Shown: in pieces, positions 53,401 through 62,223 of the stretch
How the letters are laid out: every line of letters starts with the position of its first letter
How positions within the stretch are numbered: the stretch's first letter is position 1
Made by a program: the position numbers and the translations under genes
The notes under the pieces: generated by a model
What the model saw: only the letters and a program-made list of their open reading frames with translations
What the model was told of the DNA's origin: nothing
The model's database searches: none
Source of the DNA: Ferirhizobium litorale
GTDB taxonomy: Bacteria > Pseudomonadota > Alphaproteobacteria > Rhizobiales > Rhizobiaceae
NCBI GenBank assembly: GCA_030028905.1
Contig: JALDYZ010000014.1
Coordinates: 62,001 to 126,000, forward strand
Length of the DNA: 64,000 nt
Direction: 5' to 3'

Positions 53401-54741
53401 TCAGCGTTCCGTGAACGCCCTGGACATGCTGTCCGTAATCGGCTTCACGAGATAACTGAAGAAAGTCCTTTTTTCGGTTTGAATCATGATTTCGGCCGGC
53501 ATGCCTGGTGTCGGCGTGAATCCCTTGACCTTTGCGAGTTCGCTGGCCGGGATGTTTATGCGCGCCAGGTAGACATCATGGGTCGGAGAACCGGGCTTGC
53601 TGTCCTCCAGCGCATCCGCGGAGACATAGAACAATTCGCCGTGCAGAACCGGAGTGGTTCGCTGGTTGAGTGCGACCAGACGGATCGATGCGGTTTGCCC
53701 TACATGCACGACATCGATGTTGTTGCGCGGTATTTGCGCCTCGATGATCAACGGCACGCCAGCGGGGAGTATTTCAAGGATGCCTTTGCCGCTTTCGATG
53801 ACGCCGCCCGTGGTATGATAAAAAGTACGTATGACCGTCCCCGATACCGGTGCATTGATCGTCGCGCGACTAAGAACGTCCTCCGCCCCACGAAACTGCT
53901 CGCGGACGATATCGAGTTCGCCCTGGATGGCCTGCAGTCGATCGAGCGCATCTTCCCGATATGTCACTTCTGCGCTGCTGATTTCCTGCTGTCCCTTGAC
54001 GATCTGCGCTTCCGTTTCTGCGACCTCCGCTTCGAGCCTGCCGATCTGGCCCTGAGCGTCGGCGATCGCCCGTTCGATTGCCCTTAATTCGTTCGCGCGA
54101 ACAAGACCCTTCTTCAGCAGCTTCTTCTTGTTTTCATGCTCGTCCTTCAAGAGGACCAACTGTTCGGCTATCGCCTCCCGCTGCCGGGCATAGCCTTTGC
54201 TGCGGAACTCCAGGGCTTTTACATTCTGCTTCAACAGGGAGAGTTCACTCGACAGCTTGAGGTGCTGGGCTTTGAAATTGAGCCGCTGGTTCACGAGAAT
54301 CGACTGGACGTCGGGGTCATCATGATACTTGTCCAGCGCATCGGAAACTTCCAGGGTTTCATCCCCTTCGAACTGGGAAACCAGACGAGCAGCGGTTATT
54401 TCCAGTCTGACGCGACGCAAGAACAGTTCGCGCTGCTTCGCCAGGGCGGCCGTTTCATCCAGCCGTACAAGTGGTTCACCTTCGACCACCTCGTCGCCTT
54501 CCTTGACCAGCAACTCCTTTATGATGCCGCCCTCATAGTGCTGCACGACCTTGTTGCGTCCGGTTGCAACGAAGCTTCCCTGAGCGATCACTGCCGCGGC
54601 AAGCGGTGCGGTGAAAGCCCATGCGCCGAAACCGCCAAAGGTCGCACACAGGAGAGCCATTCCGATCACCATGTGCTTGCGAATTGAACGTGGAACCTCG
54701 GAAAACCATTCTATGTCGTGAACTTTTGCAATATCGGACAT
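53401..54741 (-). CDS. type I secretion membrane fusion (adaptor) protein, HlyD family
   Basis: A 446-residue periplasmic adaptor with one N-terminal membrane helix (MVIGMALLCATFGGFGAWAF, about 25-44), a lipoyl half-motif (VVQHYEGGIIKELLVKEGD), a long coiled coil (about 95-285), the second lipoyl half and a beta-barrel (VSGTVIRTFYHTTGGVI). The C-terminus TPGMPAEIMIQTEKRTFFSYL is the HlyD/PrtE signature. It bridges the ABC exporter and an outer-membrane TolC protein, which is not encoded here. 16 bp after the exporter gene. Confidence 0.94.
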   Translation of the reverse strand: MSDIAKVHDIEWFSEVPRSIRKHMVIGMALLCATFGGFGAWAFTAPLAAAVIAQGSFVATGRNKVVQHYEGGIIKELLVKEGDEVVEGEPLVRLDETAALAKQRELFLRRVRLEITAARLVSQFEGDETLEVSDALDKYHDDPDVQSILVNQRLNFKAQHLKLSSELSLLKQNVKALEFRSKGYARQREAIAEQLVLLKDEHENKKKLLKKGLVRANELRAIERAIADAQGQIGRLEAEVAETEAQIVKGQQEISSAEVTYREDALDRLQAIQGELDIVREQFRGAEDVLSRATINAPVSGTVIRTFYHTTGGVIESGKGILEILPAGVPLIIEAQIPRNNIDVVHVGQTASIRLVALNQRTTPVLHGELFYVSADALEDSKPGSPTHDVYLARINIPASELAKVKGFTPTPGMPAEIMIQTEKRTFFSYLVKPITDSMSRAFTER

Positions 54742-54757
54742 GGTTGCTCACACTCTC

Positions 54758-56962
54758 CTACTGCAACTGATGGCCAAACGAGCCGTTCTCGATGCTGATG
54801 CCACGCGTTTCCAACGCCTTCACAACGTCCTGGCGCATGCCGAACAGCGCCACAGTGCCGTTAACAAGCAGTAGAATTTTATCGACATTGCTGAGGAGCG
54901 CGGGGCGCTGGGTGATCGTTATCATGGTGATCTTGTGCTCCTTCGCGTGCTGCAGGGCACGCAGCAGCGCGGCGTCGCCGGCATTGTCGAGGTTGGAATT
55001 GGGCTCGTCCAGCACGACCATGCGCGGGTCGCCGAAGAAGGCGCGCGCCAGCGCAATTCGCTGCTTCTGTCCACCGGAAAGCGGCGATCCGTCTGCCGCG
55101 ACCATGGTCTCGTAGCCGTGCGGCAAGGTCGCGATCATCTCATGCACATCCGCCAGCATCGCCGCCTTGTAGATCTGCTCGTCGGTGGCGTCGTCGCGCA
55201 TGCGAGCGATGTTCGCCTTGATCGTTCCGGGAAACAGTTGAACATCTTGCGGAAGGTAACCGATGTTCTCGCCGAATTGCCGTTGGTCCCAGTTCCGGAG
55301 ATCCATCAGATCGAGCCTGACATTGCCCGACGTCGGCAGGATCGATCCGACCAGCATCTTGCCGAGCGTGGTCTTTCCCGCACCGGAATTGCCGATGACG
55401 GCAAGTGAGTCGCCCGGTTGCAGTGCAAAAGAAATGCCATTCAGGATCACCCGCTTGGTTCCACCGGGAACATACAGCAGCCTCTCGACGTCAAGCCGAC
55501 CCTCCGGCCTCGGCAGGTTCAGCCGCTCGAAATTGAGAGGGGAAGCCATCAGCAGCGCGGAGATGCGGCCGTAGGCGGCCTTGGACTGGCTGTACTGGTT
55601 CCACCCCTCGATCGCACCCTCGATCGGGGCGAGACCACGCCCGGCGATAATCGAGGCGGCGATCACCATGCCACCGGTTATTTCACCCTGGATGGCCAGG
55701 TGGGCACCCCAGCCGAGCATTGCCACCTGAGCCAAGAGACGCATGCCCTTCGATAGCGATGCGACGGCGATGTTCCGGTCCTGTGCGATTACCTGCGCTT
55801 TCAGGGAGGCGGCCGTATCCCTGCCCCAGATCTGCACCGCCTCCGGTATCATGGCCAGGGCGTTGATGACCTGCGAATTGCGCGACATCGACTCAAGGTG
55901 AAGGTTGGCCTTCACTTGCGCGGCATTGGCTTCGGCGAATGGCGTGGCCGTCATGTACTGGTTGATCAGGGTAAAGATCAAAAGCAGGATCGCCGTGAAG
56001 ATAACGATCGATCCCAGATGCGGATGAATGAGGAATACCGCCAGGACGAAGAAGGGTGCAAGCGGTGCATCCAGGAACGAGAGCAGGGTTCGCGATACAA
56101 GAAATGAGCGGACCTGTTGGAGATCGTTAAGCGTCTGGTATTCCCGACCGTTTCCATTGAGAGATGCTCGCGCGGCGGCACTGAGGATAGGAGCGCCGAG
56201 TTGTGCAGCGACCTCAACGGCGGTGCGCATCAGGATGAAGCGACGAATGGCGTCAAATATGGACTGCAGGACGATCGCGCCAACGATCACTACCGTCAAC
56301 ATGATCAGCGTGTCCATCGACCGGCTGGTAAGCACGCGGTCGGATATCTGGAAAAGGTAAATCGGGATCGCCAGCACCAGCACGTTGCTGGCAATGGTGA
56401 AGAGCATCACGGCCGCCAGGTTGCGCCGTACCGCATTGAGACCGGCCTTGAGGCTGGCGGAGAAATCGATGGGGCCGAGGCGCTTGTGGAACGTATCGCC
56501 GCTTCCGCCGGACCCCTTACCACCGCCACCACTGGAAAAGGGTTTGTTCGAGGAGCGTTCCTCGGCCTTGATGGGACCGGTATCGCCCTCGATGATCTTC
56601 ATTCCCTCTGCGGCTTTGGCGACAGTCGCATCGTCTGTCACCGGTTCCGATTCAGGCTCGTCCTCGAAGGGAGCTGCTTCTGGCTCATCGCCAGGCGGGC
56701 TTGGTTGTACGACCTTGAGGATCGGCTCTGCCGGTGCGATTTGTGGCTTTGTTGGAGGTCCCTGCATATCGCTGAGCTGCGACGCCGCAGCGAGGGGGTC
56801 ATCAACGCTGGCGGCAACGTCCTGGCACTGTTGCACCGCCTGCTCGAACCTTTCGTAGGCCTGTTCGAGCGTCGGAGGCCTGTTCCGGAGCCTATACGCA
56901 ACTCCCGGCTGCTCATGGCGCGGCAGATCCGCACCCACAACCCTTTTCCGGTTGTCTGACAT
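54758..56962 (-). CDS. type I secretion ABC exporter (permease/ATPase)
   Basis: A 734-residue PrtD/LapB-like exporter. Residues 1-165 form an unusual hydrophilic, Pro- and acid-rich extension (EQAYERFEQAVQQ; EPEAAPFEDEPESEPV; SSGGGGKGSGGSGD). Six membrane helices follow (about 180-420), then the ATPase with GNSGAGKTTLGKM, SPLSGGQKQRIALARA and VVLDEPNSNLD. It exports unfolded proteins bearing C-terminal signals in one step. 10 bp after the repeat-protein gene, so the two are co-expressed. Confidence 0.93.
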   Translation of the reverse strand: MSDNRKRVVGADLPRHEQPGVAYRLRNRPPTLEQAYERFEQAVQQCQDVAASVDDPLAAASQLSDMQGPPTKPQIAPAEPILKVVQPSPPGDEPEAAPFEDEPESEPVTDDATVAKAAEGMKIIEGDTGPIKAEERSSNKPFSSGGGGKGSGGSGDTFHKRLGPIDFSASLKAGLNAVRRNLAAVMLFTIASNVLVLAIPIYLFQISDRVLTSRSMDTLIMLTVVIVGAIVLQSIFDAIRRFILMRTAVEVAAQLGAPILSAAARASLNGNGREYQTLNDLQQVRSFLVSRTLLSFLDAPLAPFFVLAVFLIHPHLGSIVIFTAILLLIFTLINQYMTATPFAEANAAQVKANLHLESMSRNSQVINALAMIPEAVQIWGRDTAASLKAQVIAQDRNIAVASLSKGMRLLAQVAMLGWGAHLAIQGEITGGMVIAASIIAGRGLAPIEGAIEGWNQYSQSKAAYGRISALLMASPLNFERLNLPRPEGRLDVERLLYVPGGTKRVILNGISFALQPGDSLAVIGNSGAGKTTLGKMLVGSILPTSGNVRLDLMDLRNWDQRQFGENIGYLPQDVQLFPGTIKANIARMRDDATDEQIYKAAMLADVHEMIATLPHGYETMVAADGSPLSGGQKQRIALARAFFGDPRMVVLDEPNSNLDNAGDAALLRALQHAKEHKITMITITQRPALLSNVDKILLLVNGTVALFGMRQDVVKALETRGISIENGSFGHQLQ

Positions 56963-56972
56963 TTACTCCCCC

Positions 56973-58988
56973 TCAATGACCGAGCATATGCTGCAATCCG
57001 TCATCCTGCGGCCCATCATGTGCCGAAGGAATGTAAACGCCGGGTTCGGCCTCTTGAGAGGCGGGTTCCAGCATCGAATTGTCGAGGAATAGCACCGCTT
57101 CGCTGACCAAAGCGTCAGAGTATTGTCCGCCGAAGTCGGGCTTGCTCGAAATCAATTCAGCCTGGATCAGCGTTTCCTGAGAGTACTTTTCTCCTCCGAC
57201 GTAGGTCTTGCCGAAGGAATCCAGGTTGTAGATCGCTGCATTGTTGATAAGTGAATTGTCGCCGGTCACCAGCGACCAATCGGAGCCGTAGTATGGTTTG
57301 ATAGCGTTCATGGCGAGAGCGATCTGATCGCTGTCACCGAGGATGTTCGTCTGCTTGACGTAGTTCAGGTTGATGAGATCGCCCTTGATGTACAGGACGC
57401 GCAAGCCGTCCAGTCCTGCGAACGCACTGTCGTTCAGAACGCCTTTCGAAAGGTCGTCTCCGCCCGCGCCAAGCTTCTTGGCGGTCTCGAGGTAGTATTC
57501 CGGCAGTGCTCCGAAACGGTCTGCACCGCCGATATTGTTGATGTGCGCCTGATTCCAGAGCAGATTGCCCGAGGAGGAAACCGAACCCGTGCCGTTGGTG
57601 GAAAAATCTGGCATGGCGCCCACGACGTCGTTGTCGAAGAGCACGTTTATCTGCTGGATCAGATTGGCGTCGTAGACGCAGCCACCGATGATCATGAGGT
57701 CGTAGGAGAAACCAAGCTCGAAAATCGACGTCTGGTTGACACCCGTATTGTCGCCGCTGACGACGTTCGTCGTCACCCCGGACGACGACAGGATTCCGAC
57801 ATCATTGTCGCTCTGGAAACAGAACTGCTGAAGCCAGTTCGTCATCACCAGATCGCCTTCGAGTTCGGTGATCGCCCAGTGCTTGGGGAAGCCGGCCAAT
57901 GCCGCATCAACGGGGTCATCATCCGCCGACAAGTCGAGGCGCTCGAATGTCGCTATGTTGAAAATGTCGTTGACGGGACTTTCGTCCATCCAACTACCGA
58001 TGCTTTCCGTCAGGGCATCTTCATCGCACAGCACGTTCGTCTGCACGATTGCATTCACTTCGCAATAATCCCCGACGACGGCCGTTACCTTGGCTGCGGT
58101 CCAGAAGCTCTTTACGATGGCCTCGTTGACCAGCGTGTTTTCGCCGGCGGTAAGCTTGACCGAGGCTTCGACAACAATCGATCCATCCTCACCGACCCAG
58201 GCATTGCCATGATGGTCCTCGTCGTCTCCTTCCTCGTCCTCGTCATCATCGAAGGCATGGTAGGTTTCGAGCTTCGGAGCTTCGTCGACCAGTTTCCCGT
58301 TGACATAGGTGCCTTCGATTGCCTCGGACCTATGGATAAAGACTTCCCACGGGCTGTCGGGATCGGCAACGAATGCGTCCAGTTGCGCGGCCGCGTCCTT
58401 GATCGTCTCGATCATTTCTGCTGTTGAGCCAGGCTGCTGGAGATTGCCGATCGGAGATAGCGAGTCGGCTGCCTCGGCGATGTCGAGCAGCGCGCCATTG
58501 TGTATGGCTTCGGGCGAGAACTTCAGGCCGTGTCCGCCGACGCTGAAATAGTCGTTGTCGGAGAGGAATATGACCTGGTTGCCAAGGGTGGCGACCGAAC
58601 CCGGAGGCTCCAGATCGACCTCTGTCTCGATGGTCAACTTGGTCGAAAAACTATTCGGAATTACGGTATCAGGCCATGCGGGATGATACGAAAACGGATG
58701 CAGGTCCAGTGGTCGGTAGAAGACATAGCCGTGCGGCACGAGAAAAGCATCGCCAAACATAGGATCCGGCCCAGGAGGCCGATAGTTGACACCCGGATCG
58801 AAACCGACAAACTCGTAGGGAGCCGAAAATGGCGGTTTGGCCACGATGTCGGGATCTATGTCGGGCTTGAGAGGTCTGTAGGCCTCGCCTTCGTCATACT
58901 TTTCCCTGACGATCGCATTTTCGGCGTTGATTTGAAACAGGCCAATAAAGTGGGCGATCTCTTCCGTGATCCGGTCCATTGTCGTCAT
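56973..58988 (-). CDS. N/Q/D-repeat protein, probable type I secretion substrate
   Basis: A 671-residue acidic protein of no family I recognise. After a Pro-rich N-terminal region (about 38-115) it has alternating repeats. Type A: GENTLVNEAIV (281-291), GDNTGVNQTSI (412-422), GNLLWNQAHI (474-483), GDNSLINNAAI (576-586). Type B: GDYCEVNAIVQTNVLCDED (306-324), GDLVMTNWLQQFCFQSDND (378-396), GCVYDANLIQQINVLFDND (436-454), GDLINLNYVKQTNILGDSD (536-554). An acidic run lies at 246-258. No Sec signal and no RTX nonapeptides. Placement directly before the exporter suggests it is secreted by it and may bind metal or a polymer through the Asn/Asp repeats. Confidence 0.75.
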   Translation of the reverse strand: MTTMDRITEEIAHFIGLFQINAENAIVREKYDEGEAYRPLKPDIDPDIVAKPPFSAPYEFVGFDPGVNYRPPGPDPMFGDAFLVPHGYVFYRPLDLHPFSYHPAWPDTVIPNSFSTKLTIETEVDLEPPGSVATLGNQVIFLSDNDYFSVGGHGLKFSPEAIHNGALLDIAEAADSLSPIGNLQQPGSTAEMIETIKDAAAQLDAFVADPDSPWEVFIHRSEAIEGTYVNGKLVDEAPKLETYHAFDDDEDEEGDDEDHHGNAWVGEDGSIVVEASVKLTAGENTLVNEAIVKSFWTAAKVTAVVGDYCEVNAIVQTNVLCDEDALTESIGSWMDESPVNDIFNIATFERLDLSADDDPVDAALAGFPKHWAITELEGDLVMTNWLQQFCFQSDNDVGILSSSGVTTNVVSGDNTGVNQTSIFELGFSYDLMIIGGCVYDANLIQQINVLFDNDVVGAMPDFSTNGTGSVSSSGNLLWNQAHINNIGGADRFGALPEYYLETAKKLGAGGDDLSKGVLNDSAFAGLDGLRVLYIKGDLINLNYVKQTNILGDSDQIALAMNAIKPYYGSDWSLVTGDNSLINNAAIYNLDSFGKTYVGGEKYSQETLIQAELISSKPDFGGQYSDALVSEAVLFLDNSMLEPASQEAEPGVYIPSAHDGPQDDGLQHMLGH

Positions 58989-59045
58989 GACACGAAGCCC
59001 TTCTAACGACGCTTACTACTGAGAGCTGCTCTAGACGTATGGAGA

Positions 59046-59072
59046 GAACTGCGCAGGCGACCTGCGCAGTTC
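59046..59072 (-). terminator. 12-bp perfect hairpin between the two probable substrate genes
   Basis: GAACTGCGCAGG and CCTGCGCAGTTC with a 3-base loop, in the 132-bp gap between the Gly-rich gene and the repeat-protein gene. No T-run follows, so it may act as partial terminator or mRNA 3' end protector that raises the level of the first gene. Confidence 0.6.
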
Positions 59073-59120
59073 AGATTGGAATGGTTTCGTCCTCAACGAG
59101 CGAAACCACGGTATATGGTG

Positions 59121-60845
59121 TCAGAGGTCGTCGTCACCGACGGTTGTATTGGTGAGGTCGCCGCCGACCACGGTCATGTCGACCGCGTTCTGCTGCAGGT
59201 TGGCGCCCATGACGATTTCCTGGTTGAAGGCGCTGATGCTGATGGCAGCATCGGCCGAAGCCGAGCTGGTTCCAGTAACGAAGCCATCGTCACCGTTTTG
59301 CGAACCCCACATGCCACCATCGCCGCCGGCACCGCCGGCACCGGTCATGGCCACTCCACCTGCACCACCTGCACCACCGGCTCCACCGCCAGCCCAGCCG
59401 CCATAGCCGTTGCCGCCGAAGCCATCGGCCCAGGCGCCGCTGAGAGCGTGACCGCCGTCGCCTGCACCGCCCCAGGCATCGCCGCTTTCGGCGTATCCCG
59501 AGGTCGCATCACCACTGGTACCTGCACCACCTGTACCGGAACCACCGGCACCACCGGCACCACCATTGCCAGCACCCTGGCCTGCACCATAGCCAGCGCC
59601 AAGGCCTGCGCCCATAGCGCCACCACCGGCGCCGCCGTCACCGGCATCGGTAGCGTTTCCGCCGTTGCCGCCGCTACCGCCGGCTCCGCTGCCGCCGCCG
59701 GCGCCGCCCTCGCTATCGCCGCCGTTGCTCGAGTCCTTGATGTCTCCGCTGTCCGCAACGGCTAGGTTGGGGGCGAGGAACCCGAGAAGATTACCGGCTA
59801 GGGCACCGGCATCACCGGTCGTCGAAGATGCGCCTTCGCCGGCATCGCCCGAGTCGCCGCCATCGGCATCGCCAGAATCGCCGCCTTCGTCGCCATCGCC
59901 GGCCTTGTTGTCGCCGCCGTCGTCGCCGTCACCGGCAAATGCCAGACCGGCACCGAGACCGAGGCCGAGGCCCAGACCTACGCCGAGACCGTCACCGCCC
60001 CTGCCGCCTTCGCCGCCTTCGCCCTTGCCGCCCTCGGCTTCTGACTTGGCGTCGCCGCTGTCGGCGTCACCGCTATCAGCGTCACCGCCTTCGCCCTTAC
60101 CGCCGGCTGCCAGGCTAGCGGCAATACCGCCTTTGCCGTCGCCGCCTTCGCCCTTGCCGCCCTCGGCATCGCCACCCTTGCCGCCGTCTCCGCCATCGGC
60201 GTCGGCATTGCCGCCACCTTCACCGCCGGTACCGCCGGCGTCGATGCCTTTGTCGGCATAGGCGTGACCGCCTTCGGCCTTGAGGTCGAGCGTCACTGTG
60301 CCGCCATTGGTGACGTTGGCATTCTCGAGCTTGTCGTTGTCCTGGAGATTGGCGACCTGGTTGAAGACGTTTCCGACGTCGTTGCCGCCGCCCGTCAGCG
60401 AGCCGTTCAGGATGTCATCGAACTTGATGTTGAACATCCCTTCGATGGAGTTCTCGCCGTGCATGTCGATGTCGGCGAAATCATCGTCGGACGGCTTGTA
60501 GCCATCGAGGTCCACTTCCACGTCGACCTTCACGTCAACATCGGTTTCGGACTTGTTGTAGTTTTTGTTTTCGTTTTCGCTTTTGTTGAAGTTGGCGTTC
60601 AGGTTGGCGTTACCGTTGCCATTCAGGTTCAGGTTACCGTTGCCGTTCAAGTTCAGGTTGCCATTACCATTGCCATTCCAGGATTCACTCTTTTGCTCCT
60701 GGTCCTGCTTCTGGTCCTGGTCTTGATCCTGCTTTTGATCTTGGTCTTGATCCTGCTTCTGGTCTTGTTCCTGATCCTGGCTCTGATCCTGGGTAGGATC
60801 ATAGAATTTTGGGTCATAGTGGTTGTTGCCGTTGCGTTTCGACAT
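59121..60845 (-). CDS. low-complexity Gly-rich protein, probable type I secreted surface protein
   Basis: 574 residues from ATG 60845 (AGAGGA upstream). Blocks in order: 19-51, a hydrophilic DQ/KQ repeat ([12 protein letters not shown] type); 57-86, GNLNLNGNG repeats; 101-114, [14 protein letters not shown]; 135-190, a short non-repetitive part with [14 protein letters not shown]; 192-520, extremely Gly-rich with [15 protein letters not shown] and GGAGGAGG tracts; 530-574, conserved-looking tail [18 protein letters not shown] and [16 protein letters not shown], which ends acidic-hydrophobic as type I signals do. No Sec signal. First gene of the secretion operon. Function unknown; likely structural or adhesive. 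Confidence 0.75.
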   Translation of the reverse strand: MSKRNGNNHYDPKFYDPTQDQSQDQEQDQKQDQDQDQKQDQDQDQKQDQEQKSESWNGNGNGNLNLNGNGNLNLNGNGNANLNANFNKSENENKNYNKSETDVDVKVDVEVDLDGYKPSDDDFADIDMHGENSIEGMFNIKFDDILNGSLTGGGNDVGNVFNQVANLQDNDKLENANVTNGGTVTLDLKAEGGHAYADKGIDAGGTGGEGGGNADADGGDGGKGGDAEGGKGEGGDGKGGIAASLAAGGKGEGGDADSGDADSGDAKSEAEGGKGEGGEGGRGGDGLGVGLGLGLGLGAGLAFAGDGDDGGDNKAGDGDEGGDSGDADGGDSGDAGEGASSTTGDAGALAGNLLGFLAPNLAVADSGDIKDSSNGGDSEGGAGGGSGAGGSGGNGGNATDAGDGGAGGGAMGAGLGAGYGAGQGAGNGGAGGAGGSGTGGAGTSGDATSGYAESGDAWGGAGDGGHALSGAWADGFGGNGYGGWAGGGAGGAGGAGGVAMTGAGGAGGDGGMWGSQNGDDGFVTGTSSASADAAISISAFNQEIVMGANLQQNAVDMTVVGGDLTNTTVGDDDL

Positions 60846-61480
60846 AGCTGTGTCCTCTTTTGTTGAACCACCAGCTTGACCGCTATTCATCTTCTTAGAG
60901 GTCTTCGCTGTGGTAGTTGAACGTGAGTTACGACTGCCTGCGATTCACTTTTTATGGTTAACGGACACACGTATGCGACCGCTCACCGCTTCTTTTTGTG
61001 CTGTTCTGATCGTGTTTCTCCCTTCTGACTTTGGGTGGGATTGCGAGGTGGCTCAATATCCGGGTGACGCAAAACAGGGAGACCCGTTTTTTGCCTTGTC
61101 CTTCACAATCTCAAATGCTGGCCCCAAACCAGACTGCCACTTTGTTCCTCATTTGCACGGGTTTTAAGCTATTCATTTGAGCAAGGTATCCGATGCTCAA
61201 TACGCCTTTTGGGCATAAACTCTATTTTGCAACCTGGCTTTTGGTAGAAGTCTATCCCTCAAATGTGCAGGTATGGCGCATAGGACCTGGCGATCCGTAG
61301 GGTTGCAGGACTGCGTTCGGATGTCTGTTCGACCATTTCCTAAGGCAGAGGGATGGTTTAGCAGTTTTTTGATGAGGTGGACGGGTTTGGGCACTAGGAT
61401 CGCTTGCGGGATTGGACAGCGCGACGAGCAACCTCGCTTCACGATTTGCAGATCGTTCGGCGCTTCGGAAGGGTCAAACC
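60846..61480. other. 635-bp intergenic region upstream of the secretion operon
   Basis: No gene I accept. It should contain the promoter of the Gly-rich gene. The only motif noted is a TTAACCAT sequence on the minus strand (60954-60961), equal to a CtrA half-site, about 110 bp before the start; one half-site alone is weak evidence. Confidence 0.4.
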
Positions 61481-61963
61481 ATGTCAAGGTTTCGAGAGAT
61501 TTTGTTACTGGTCGGACAATTGAACTACACGTGGACCAACACCGAAAGCCTGCTGATCCACATGATCGCCGGTCTGGCCAGGGTGGACAAGGAAACGGCC
61601 ATCGTCATTTTCCTGACCCTGAACACGACGCGCGCGCGTCTCGATCTCGTCGAGCGGCTGGCGAAGATGCAGAAAACACCCGCCGACTGCCGCAGCGATG
61701 TACTCGACGTGACCAGACGCCTCTCGGAGGAGGCAAAACTCAGAAACAAGTACAACCACTGCATCTACTCGTTCGACCCTGACAGCGGGCAAGGCCTGAC
61801 GCAGCTGATGCGCATCTTCGACAGCAAGGACGAAGTGAAGTACGGCAAGATCGAAGTACTCGACGATCAGGAAATCAACCGAATAAAGCAGAGCATCACA
61901 TCCCTGATCGGCATTAATCACAGGTTCTGGGACATAACGGATCGCTACCAGTTCCCCAAATAG
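61481..61963 (+). CDS. hypothetical protein (160 aa)
   Basis: A 160-residue soluble, mostly helical protein (QLNYTWTNTESLLIHMIAGL; LNTTRARLDLVERLAKMQK; SEEAKLRNKYNHCIYSFD). No membrane segment or signal and no recognised enzymatic motif. GGAAGGG lies upstream of ATG 61481; an earlier in-frame ATG 23 codons upstream is less likely. Single-gene unit. The helix with R-N-K-Y-N-H resembles small uncharacterised proteins of rhizobia, but I cannot name a family. Confidence 0.7.
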   Translation: MSRFREILLLVGQLNYTWTNTESLLIHMIAGLARVDKETAIVIFLTLNTTRARLDLVERLAKMQKTPADCRSDVLDVTRRLSEEAKLRNKYNHCIYSFDPDSGQGLTQLMRIFDSKDEVKYGKIEVLDDQEINRIKQSITSLIGINHRFWDITDRYQFPK

Positions 61964-62121
61964 GCAAACCGCGCCCCCTGGACTGGAGCGCCGGCCTCAC
62001 ATCCGAGCGCCTAAACCTGGTCGCCCACCGTCATAGGCGATCGCAGACCGCAGTAGCAACTGCGCCGATAAGCCGATGTTGCGCACCTTCTACCGCGAAC
62101 CGGGACGATTGGTCAGCACGT

Positions 62122-62135
62122 TTGATCAAGATCAT
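62122..62135. promoter_or_regulatory. FNR/FixK-type box upstream of the sulfatase
   Basis: TTGATCAAGATCAT matches TTGAT-N4-ATCAA at 9 of 10 fixed bases, about 90 bp before the sulfatase start. Suggests oxygen-responsive control; not proven. Confidence 0.4.
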
Positions 62136-62223
62136 GGCGGTTGTTCGCTTCGAGGCAGAGCGTGAGCGCGCGGAATGCATCGTTGACCACTGAGGATGCG
62201 CCGACAGGAGGAGGATCAAGACC

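Noticed and set aside
60550-60800. Short tandem repeats that could be taken for a CRISPR array or minisatellite
   Set aside because: The repeats are in-frame codons for DQ, KQ and GNLN units of the protein, with no spacer structure.
53360-60845. Classical RTX calcium-binding substrates for the type I exporter
   Set aside because: No GGxGxDxUx nonapeptide series was found in either candidate substrate; the Gly-rich tracts lack the periodic Asp of RTX repeats.
60264-60866. Hydrophobic plus-strand frame opposite the Gly-rich gene (200 codons, Val/Leu/Ile-rich)
   Set aside because: Its apparent membrane helices are simply the complement of Asp-Gln and Asn repeat codons, and the minus strand has the ribosome site and operon context.
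60910-61167. 85-codon frame with a hydrophobic segment upstream of the secretion operon
   Set aside because: No ribosome site, atypical composition and it would cover the promoter region of the Gly-rich gene.
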